From NCBI RefSeq assembly GCF_900111005.1, contig NZ_FOFV01000014.1, positions 1 through 64,000 of the forward strand: 64,000 nucleotides of DNA, written 5' to 3'. Under the pieces are notes generated by a model, which was not told where the DNA came from, did no database searches, and saw nothing but the letters and a program-made list of their open reading frames with translations. Both the position numbers and the translations under genes were made by a program. This DNA is from Lentzea albida (lineage in GTDB: Bacteria > Actinomycetota > Actinomycetes > Mycobacteriales > Pseudonocardiaceae). Each line of letters opens with the position of its first letter. Within the stretch, counting starts at the first letter, position 1. Below are positions 58,554 through 64,000 of the stretch, piece after piece.

Positions 58554-59363
58554 TTGGTTGACCCGTTGCGAGACCCGGACGACCCGGAGCTGCTCGACCC
58601 CTACCAGTCGCGGTCGCTCGCGATCCTGGTGGAAGGGGCGCGGCTCGCGTCCGGCGCCGTCCGGTACGGGAAGGTGGGCAAGGTCGGCAGCGCCGCGGTG
58701 GTGGTCAACCGCGAGAACCCGCTGCCGTCCGGCAACTTCGGCTGCGCCCTCGACGGGACGTCGGTCGAGGTCGCGTCGACCCTGTTGCAGCTGGAGCAGA
58801 CGTTCGCGGACGTGGGGCGCGCGGAGGCCGTCGTGTACGCGTCGCCGACCACAGTGGACGAGATCGAGGGCATCGCGGACGACTCCGGCTGGTACGCGGT
58901 CGAGGAGTTGCTGACGGTCGTGCACCGCGGGGCTTCGTCGGCGTCCGCCGAGGTCAGGCGGGCCGTCGACGCGGACGTTCCGGGGATCGTGGAGCTGCTG
59001 TCCGACGAGCTGGTCGGCAACCGGGAGCGGTTGTCGCGGTGGCTCGGGCACCGGCTGGACGACCCGCGGTGCCTGGTGCTCGTGGTCGACGACGGCGACC
59101 GGATCGGCGGGTTCGCGTCGGGGTTCGCCGAGCGCGGTGTGGGCCTCGTCGAGCAGTGCGTGGTGCGTCCGGCGCGGCGTCGCCGGGGTGTCGGGCGGTC
59201 GCTGGTCGTCTCCGCCGTGGCCGCGCTGCGGTCGGCGGGCGCGATGCTGGTCGCGTCGCAGGTCGACGAGGGTCCGGGCGAGCGTTTCGCCGAGGCCTGC
59301 GGGTTCGTCGCGGCGTATCCGGTGACGGCGTACGTACGCAGGGTTGATGAGCTACTCGACTGA
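58554..59363 (+). CDS. GNAT-family N-acetyltransferase
   Basis: 269 residues from TTG 58,554, with GGAAGG at 58,539-58,544 nine bases before it; no ATG/GTG start fits the domain as well. The C-terminal GNAT domain (ADVPGIVELLSDELVGNRERL, then VVRPARRRRGVGRSLVVSAV near 220 and EACGFVAAYPVTAYVRRV) is clear. The N-terminal half is unassigned. Divergent from hrpB. Confidence 0.8.
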   Translation: MVDPLRDPDDPELLDPYQSRSLAILVEGARLASGAVRYGKVGKVGSAAVVVNRENPLPSGNFGCALDGTSVEVASTLLQLEQTFADVGRAEAVVYASPTTVDEIEGIADDSGWYAVEELLTVVHRGASSASAEVRRAVDADVPGIVELLSDELVGNRERLSRWLGHRLDDPRCLVLVVDDGDRIGGFASGFAERGVGLVEQCVVRPARRRRGVGRSLVVSAVAALRSAGAMLVASQVDEGPGERFAEACGFVAAYPVTAYVRRVDELLD

Positions 59364-59388
59364 GTTACTTAGTTGCCGCGTGACATAT

Positions 59389-59405
59389 CCTTAGCAGGGC
59401 TAAGG
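59389..59405. promoter_or_regulatory. Inverted repeat at the MFS start (possible operator)
   Basis: CCTTAGC-AGG-GCTAAGG immediately overlaps the ribosome site of the MFS gene, well placed for repression. Confidence 0.5.
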
Positions 59406-59413
59406 GAGGCTTT

Positions 59414-60700
59414 GTGCGCGAGCGGTTGCCGGTCGAGGTGTGGGTTCTGGTCGCGGCGAGTTTCATCATCGCCGTGGGGTTCGGGATCGTGGCGCCCGTT
59501 CTGCCGGTGTACGCGGCCTCGTTCGGCGTCGGTCACACCGCCGTCGCGGCCCTGATCAGCGCTTTCGCGTTCGTCCGGCTGGCGTTCGCGCCGGTCAGCG
59601 GCAGGCTGGTCAACCGGTTCGGCGAGCCGCGCGTGTACATCGTCGGCATCCTCATCGTGGCCCTGGGCACGGCGATGTGCGGGTTCTCGACGAGCTACGC
59701 CGAGATGCTGTCGTGGCGCGCGGTGGCCGGTGTGGGGTCGACGATGTTCACCGTCGCCGCGCTGGGCCTGCTGATCCGGATCACCCCGGCGCCGATGCGC
59801 GGCCGGGCCTCCGGGATGTGGGCCGCGGGCTTCCTCATCGGCAACGTGGCGGGGCCGATCCTCGGCGCTGGGCTCGTGCCGTTCGGGCTCTGGGTGCCGT
59901 TCGTGTCGTACGGCCTGTTGCTGTGCCTCGCGGCGTTCGTGGTCTGGTTCTTCCTGCGGCGCTCGACGCTGGTGGAGATCGACAGGACCAACACCGAGAC
60001 GCCCATGACCGTGCGCGAGGCCGTGCGGCACGGCGCCTACCGGGCCGCGCTGGCGTCCGGGTTCGCGAACGGCTGGGCGGTGTTCGGCGTCCGGATCTCG
60101 CTGGTGCCGGTGTTCGTCATCGAGGCCCTGAAGCACAGCCCGGCCGTGGCGGGCATCTCGATGTCCGTGTTCGCCGGCGGCAACGCGGCGATGCTGTTCC
60201 TGTCCGGCCGGCTCGCCGACACCCGCGGCCGCAAGCCCGTCGCCATCGCCGGCCTGCTCGTGAGCGGTGCCGCGACGGTCTGGATGGGCTTCACCGGAGA
60301 CCTGTGGACGTTCATGGCCGCGTCCCTGGTCGCGGGCATGGGCGCCGGCCTGCTGAACCCGCCGCAGAACGCCGTCGTGGCCGACGTCATCGGCCCGCGC
60401 GGCAAGGGCGGCCCCGTCCTCGCGGGCTTCCAGATGGTGACGGACCTGGGCGCGATCATCGGCCCGCTGTGCGCGGGCGTACTGGCCGACTCGTTCGGCT
60501 TCGAGGCGTCGTTCGCCATCACCGGCGCCGCACTGCTGCTCTCGGTGCTCTTCTGGTTCACCGCCCCCGAAACGCTGCCCACGCACGAAGAGGAGCACAC
60601 GGCCGCCGCAGTCGCACCCGAATGCGGCTGCCTGGACGAAAGCGCCGAGGTCCCGACCGGCGAACGCGTGGGCGGCAAGCCACGTCACCCGGAAGCGTGA
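59414..60700 (+). CDS. MFS transporter, multidrug-efflux type
   Basis: A 428-residue protein with about 12 spans, the loop motif RLVNRFGEPRVY (motif A variant) and GRLADTRGRKPVAIAG in the second half. The C terminus is long, acidic and Cys-containing (PECGCLDESAEVPTGE). The layout is that of drug:proton antiporters; the substrate is unknown. GTG 59,414. Confidence 0.9.
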   Translation: MRERLPVEVWVLVAASFIIAVGFGIVAPVLPVYAASFGVGHTAVAALISAFAFVRLAFAPVSGRLVNRFGEPRVYIVGILIVALGTAMCGFSTSYAEMLSWRAVAGVGSTMFTVAALGLLIRITPAPMRGRASGMWAAGFLIGNVAGPILGAGLVPFGLWVPFVSYGLLLCLAAFVVWFFLRRSTLVEIDRTNTETPMTVREAVRHGAYRAALASGFANGWAVFGVRISLVPVFVIEALKHSPAVAGISMSVFAGGNAAMLFLSGRLADTRGRKPVAIAGLLVSGAATVWMGFTGDLWTFMAASLVAGMGAGLLNPPQNAVVADVIGPRGKGGPVLAGFQMVTDLGAIIGPLCAGVLADSFGFEASFAITGAALLLSVLFWFTAPETLPTHEEEHTAAAVAPECGCLDESAEVPTGERVGGKPRHPEA

Positions 60701-60746
60701 TTGCGCGCTCAGCTTTCTTTTAGTTTGTGTCGCTACCCTCGTCGCC

Positions 60747-61532
60747 GTGGGTGGAGCAGAGCGCAGTGCGCGGAAGAAGAAGCAGGCCGCGCGTGCGGTG
60801 GTCCAGGCCCGTTCGACGGGCGGTTCCGATCGCACGAAGGTGATCGCGGGCATCGCCGTCGTGGCGGTCCTGGCGGTGGCGGTCATCGGATACGTCGTCT
60901 ACGAGCAGATGAAGCCCTCGACATCCGCCTCGGACGCCATCCCGCTGGCCCCCGCGGACCACACGATCTCGGCCCCCGCCGTCCGCGAGGGCAACACGGT
61001 GCTCGTCGGCAAGGACACGGCCACCGTCACGGTCGACGTGTACGAGGACTTCCTGTGCCCGATCTGCGGCACGTTCGAGAAGACCTACGGCACCGACATC
61101 AAGAAGGCCGTCGAGGACGGCAAGGTGAAGATCCGCTACAACATCCTGCCGATGCTCAACCGCCTCTCGAAGCCCGAGGGCTACTCGACCGAGTCGGCCA
61201 ACGCCGCCCTGTGCGTGGCCGACGACGGCAAGTTCAACGCGTTCCACGCGGCGCTGTTCAACAGCCAGCCCGAGGAGGGCGACGCCGGCTACACCAAGGA
61301 CCAGCTCATCAAGCTGGGCAAGGAGGTCGGCGTGACGTCGGCCGGCTTCGAGTCGTGCGTGCAGAACCAGACCTACAAGGCGCAGCTGGACGAGCTGATG
61401 TCCAAGACCAGCAACGACCCGGTCCTCCGCGACGCCGAGACGGGCCGGTTCCGCGGCACGCCGAGTGTCGCTGCCGGCGGCAAGCTCGTCGACCTGGACA
61501 ACAAGAACTGGCTTTCCGACCTGGCCAAGTAA
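60747..61532 (+). CDS. Membrane-anchored DsbA-like thioredoxin-fold protein
   Basis: A 261-residue protein: a basic N terminus (SARKKKQAARAVVQAR), one membrane anchor (about 32-52), then an extracytoplasmic thioredoxin fold with the CPIC active site (VYEDFLCPICGTFEKTYG, Cys about 105) and the DsbA-type insertion; RFRGTPSVAAGGKLV holds the cis-proline. It would oxidise or isomerise disulfides in exported proteins. GTG 60,747. Confidence 0.9.
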   Translation: MGGAERSARKKKQAARAVVQARSTGGSDRTKVIAGIAVVAVLAVAVIGYVVYEQMKPSTSASDAIPLAPADHTISAPAVREGNTVLVGKDTATVTVDVYEDFLCPICGTFEKTYGTDIKKAVEDGKVKIRYNILPMLNRLSKPEGYSTESANAALCVADDGKFNAFHAALFNSQPEEGDAGYTKDQLIKLGKEVGVTSAGFESCVQNQTYKAQLDELMSKTSNDPVLRDAETGRFRGTPSVAAGGKLVDLDNKNWLSDLAK

Positions 61533-61551
61533 GGCCTTCCGCGCCGGTTGA

Positions 61552-61582
61552 CGCCCGGCCCTGCTTCTCGCGGGGCCGGGCG
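61552..61582 (+). terminator. Terminator after the DsbA-like gene
   Basis: A 10-bp stem CGCCCGGCCC with 61,573-61,582, then TTGTGCGTTTT. Confidence 0.8.
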
Positions 61583-61805
61583 TTGTGCGTTTTGGGGCTC
61601 ATCTGTGCCGTGAATCACTCCCGCTGACGGTGGGCGGAGGCCTGGAATTTTGGCTGCTCCGGGGGAGTGCTCTGGTTGTGGGCACCCGGTCCTACCAGGT
61701 CGAACGTGGTTCGGGGACCCCCGATTTTTATCTTGTGGCACGGGTGTTGTACGGTATTGCCACACGAGAACGACAGGGAAACCCGCCGGGAACGTGCACC
61801 TTCAA

Positions 61806-61878
61806 GGGGCTGTGGCGCAGCTGGTAGCGCATCACACTGGCAGTGTGAGGGTCAGGGGTTCGAGTCCCCTCAGCTCCA
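61806..61878 (+). tRNA. tRNA-Ala (GGC anticodon)
   Basis: 73 nt: acceptor GGGGCTG with CAGCTCC, anticodon stem TCACA/TGTGA with loop CTGGCAG, T-arm GGTTCGAGTCC. CCA is not encoded. Confidence 0.95.
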
Positions 61879-61888
61879 CTTGAAGCAG

Positions 61889-61929
61889 AAACCCGTCTGA
61901 CTGGCGAACCTCGCTGGTCAGACGGGTTT
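61889..61929 (+). terminator. tRNA-Ala terminator
   Basis: A 13-bp stem AAACCCGTCTGAC with 61,917-61,929, then TTTT. Confidence 0.9.
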
Positions 61930-61932
61930 TTT

Positions 61933-62557
61933 GCTGTTCCGGGTGGATCTTGGTGTGCGCGGTGCGCCGTTGACGGGTGATGTGCAGGGCGGCACCGGAG
62001 GTAGTCGAGGATCCGGCGTCCCCTGCGCGATCTCGGGGCCGGGGCGGAACGGCGCCGGGCGGCGGGGAGGCTCTGCGCCGCAACCCTGTTCCGCTTTCGG
62101 TGATGAACCTGCCGTCGTACTGCCACGGCCCTCTTCCTCGGCCGACAACGGTCCTTTGTGGACTTCAATGGCAGTGCACGGATTTCGAGTCTCTTTCGCT
62201 CCGCAATCGGCGACGTGCGGTTCGCTCGCCTGGGTTGGCACATTTTTGTCCATTGTGGCGGCAGCGGCGTGCGTCGGGTGTGTTCGCCCGTTCCAGTGAA
62301 GTTCTGGGCGGGGTTCGTCCCGGTTGGACGCTGGTGGCCAGGCCATTGGCGAAGGTGGTCGCTATTCCAGGCCGTTGCGAAGACTTCGATGTGCCGGTGT
62401 GGACTGTTAACGGAATTTCTCGCGTCGTCGATACGACGGTCGACGAGTGATCGTCACCGCTGCGTACAGAAACGAACGTCTTCCGCGGTGTGCTGAACCG
62501 ATGTGCGTTCGGGCTGCCGATAATCCTTGCAGCTGCGAAAGAGGGATGTGATGCACG
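61933..62557. other. Non-coding gap, lower GC
   Basis: About 620 bp between tRNA-Ala and the FHA genes. Frames here have random composition and no ribosome site; I see no gene or clear repeat. The GC content is lower than around it, as is common just downstream of tRNA genes where islands insert, but no integrase remnant is visible. Confidence 0.5.
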
Positions 62558-63262
62558 ATGTGGGCACTGCTGCACCGAGCCCGCGTTGCATTTGCGAATG
62601 GTCGTGCGGATCCCGCAGGGCTGTCCGCGGCGGACGGTGAGTTCCGCAACCGCCGTCAGGTGCTGCTACGTCGTGCGGCGCGCGCTGTGATGTCGTTGCC
62701 GGACAGCGACAAGACCCGGTTCGTGGTCCTGTGCGTGCATCCCGCGGACATGGCGCTCGTGGGCCGCGACCTGATCGATGACGAGCGGTCGTTGAACGTC
62801 CAGGTGCTGGAGTTGGGCGGTGCCGCGGTCCGGATCCGGGAGTACCGCGAGGACTCCGGCGTCCTGCTGGGCAGAGCGCGGGTGACGATCGCGGGGCAGG
62901 ACGGGCCGAAGCCCGTCACGCACCTGCTGGAGCCGGGGGAGCCGGCTCGCGTGGGGCCGAGGCAGCAGGCGCGGCTCGTCTCGATCGACGCGCCGGGGCA
63001 GTGCTTCTCCCTGCCGGCCGGGGGAGGCGTGATCGGCAGGGACGCGGACGAGTGCGAGATCGTTCTGGACCTGCCCACGGTCTCCCGCAGGCACGTGCGG
63101 ATCGCGCCTCGGCTCGGCGGCTTCACCGTCGAGGACCTCAACAGCGCGAACGGGATGACGATCAACTCCCGGACGACCGAGCTCGGAGTGCTGGTCCACG
63201 GCGACATCCTCGGGCTCGGCAGGAAGGTTCGGTTGCGGTTGGAGCTGCATGGGAACGCCTGA
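62558..63262 (+). CDS. FHA-domain protein
   Basis: A 234-residue protein. The C-terminal FHA domain has GVIGRDADECEIVLDLPTVSRRHVRI, then FTVEDLNSANGMTINSR: the Gly-Arg, Ser-Arg-(Arg)-His and Asn residues that bind phosphothreonine. The first 140 residues are unassigned. It overlaps the next FHA gene by 14 bp. Such pairs often sit beside Ser/Thr kinases or secretion genes, which may lie beyond the window. Confidence 0.88.
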   Translation: MWALLHRARVAFANGRADPAGLSAADGEFRNRRQVLLRRAARAVMSLPDSDKTRFVVLCVHPADMALVGRDLIDDERSLNVQVLELGGAAVRIREYREDSGVLLGRARVTIAGQDGPKPVTHLLEPGEPARVGPRQQARLVSIDAPGQCFSLPAGGGVIGRDADECEIVLDLPTVSRRHVRIAPRLGGFTVEDLNSANGMTINSRTTELGVLVHGDILGLGRKVRLRLELHGNA

Positions 63263-64000
63263 CGCCGAGGACTTCGTCCCGGCACCGGGTGAGTCCGTCG
63301 TGGCGGTGTGGCGTGACGACCGCTGCGTGCACGTGGTCAGGCTCGGGCTCGACGAGGACCTGCTCGTCGGCCGCGGGACCGATCTCGGCGACGACCGGGT
63401 CAGCGCCCGGTCACGGGTCCTGCGCATCCCGTCCGACCAGTCGTTCATCTCGCGCAAACACCTCGTTGTGCGCAACGGCGTCTCGGCCGCCTCCCTCTTC
63501 GTGCTCGCTGAAGTGCGCAATCCGGGCAAGACGAGGCACTGGGGTGAGCTGACCTGGCGCTCCGTCGGCGCGGGCAGCCGGGTGGAACCGCGGCACGGTC
63601 TGCTGGCGTTCCGGCTTCCCGACCGCCCGGCCTGGGTGCTCACGGTGCACTCCGGCGATCGGCGAGCCGGTCGTGGCCCGCTCGCCGGTCCGGACGACGA
63701 GATCACCGAACTCGAAGGCGCGCCACCGCCGATCGTGGTCTCGCCCACGCAACGCGAGGCGTTGGTCGTGCCGCTGATCGATGCCGTCCGCTGGCCTCCC
63801 TCGGCCGAGCCGGGGCGAGTGCGGGCCTGGTCCGAGGTGCCGGGTGGCGCGTCCCACCGGGTCGCCTACCACCGGCTCGCCGCGGCGGCCGACGCGAACG
63901 CCGCGTTCCCGTGGTCCGACATCGGCCGCAGGGGCGCGGATCCCGAGCTGCTCGAAGACCTCGTCGTCACGGGATCGATCAGTTACGCCGATGTCCGGCG
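63249..64000 (+). CDS. FHA-domain-containing protein, 3' end outside the window
   Basis: ATG 63,249, inside the end of the previous gene, opens a frame that is still open at the last base (250 codons seen). The FHA-like part reads LVGRGTDLGDDRVSARSRVL, then SFISRKHLVVRNG, with the Gly-Arg and Ser-Arg-Lys-His residues. Later sequence (about residues 150-250) looks like a helical or winged-helix region. It probably forms an operon with the upstream FHA gene. Confidence 0.75.
   Translation, partial: MGTPDAEDFVPAPGESVVAVWRDDRCVHVVRLGLDEDLLVGRGTDLGDDRVSARSRVLRIPSDQSFISRKHLVVRNGVSAASLFVLAEVRNPGKTRHWGELTWRSVGAGSRVEPRHGLLAFRLPDRPAWVLTVHSGDRRAGRGPLAGPDDEITELEGAPPPIVVSPTQREALVVPLIDAVRWPPSAEPGRVRAWSEVPGGASHRVAYHRLAAAADANAAFPWSDIGRRGADPELLEDLVVTGSISYADVR

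Noticed and set aside
61977..62450. Plus-strand frame in the gap after tRNA-Ala
   Set aside because: Random composition, no ribosome site and no recognisable domain.
1..64000. CRISPR arrays
   Set aside because: No regularly spaced 25-40 bp repeats with unique spacers were seen, and no cas genes.

Overview
The window is high-GC actinobacterial chromosome (mostly about 70% GC by eye, many GTG starts, 1-4 bp ATGA/GTGA gene overlaps). Several features point to the actinomycetes: whiB7, uvrD2 with an HRDC tail, a PPA1309-family protein, a UPF0182 protein, a GlnR box before glnA, and the prfB-ftsE-ftsX-smpB order. An integrative element with actinomycete-type transfer and replication genes points the same way. 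My guess is Pseudonocardiales (Lentzea/Saccharothrix/Actinosynnema-like); this is inference, not proven.

Layout. 1-420: end of an rRNA operon (23S tail, 5S, large terminator). 450-11,700: chromosomal core with tandem GNAT acetyltransferases, an Lrp regulator and rhodanese, an 82-bp-arm inverted repeat, a glutamine amidotransferase, a phosphate transporter with a small membrane partner, glnE, a quinone-oxidoreductase-like enzyme, a NADAR protein and small unknowns. 11,767-24,567: a 12.8 kb integrated element bounded by a 19-bp direct repeat, inserted exactly at the 3' end of glnA. Its right half is a conjugative-element backbone (Pra-like activator, small proteins, FtsK/TraB-like translocase, HUH replication initiator, excisionase, tyrosine integrase). 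Its left half is cargo: an AbiGi/ART-like candidate abortive-infection gene, a complete IS3-family insertion with target duplication, and a lower-GC block with a membrane protein, a NYN nuclease and an unknown. Between the halves lies an inositol-phosphatase-like enzyme coupled to a DUF5919-type regulator, with a phased repeat array upstream.

24,555-43,650: glnA (behind a four-half-site GlnR box), RDD and AraC genes, DUF4191, then a block that I recall as syntenic with the Mycobacterium tuberculosis Rv3193c-Rv3198c region: uvrD2, whiB7 with promoter, leader ORF and attenuator-like terminator, ABC1 kinase, cyclodehydratase-like protein, zinc metalloprotease, PDZ-Lon protease and UPF0182. 43,650-52,000: two identical initiator tRNAs, PadR, then the ribosome rescue/division set prfB, ftsE, ftsX, smpB, an amidohydrolase, a two-component system and ssrA (tmRNA). 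52,000-64,000: an NAD(P)-fold reductase, a GlxA-type regulator, an amino-acid permease, an operon of hrpB, a hidden 49-codon ORF and an HD protein, then GNAT, MFS and DsbA-like genes, tRNA-Ala(GGC) and two overlapping FHA genes, the last cut by the window edge.

How it fits together: glnE and glnA, about 16 kb apart, form one nitrogen circuit. glnA carries the adenylylation tyrosine that GlnE modifies and a GlnR operator. smpB and ssrA supply trans-translation and lie within 3.5 kb of each other. The element uses the last codons of glnA as its attachment site without damaging the gene.
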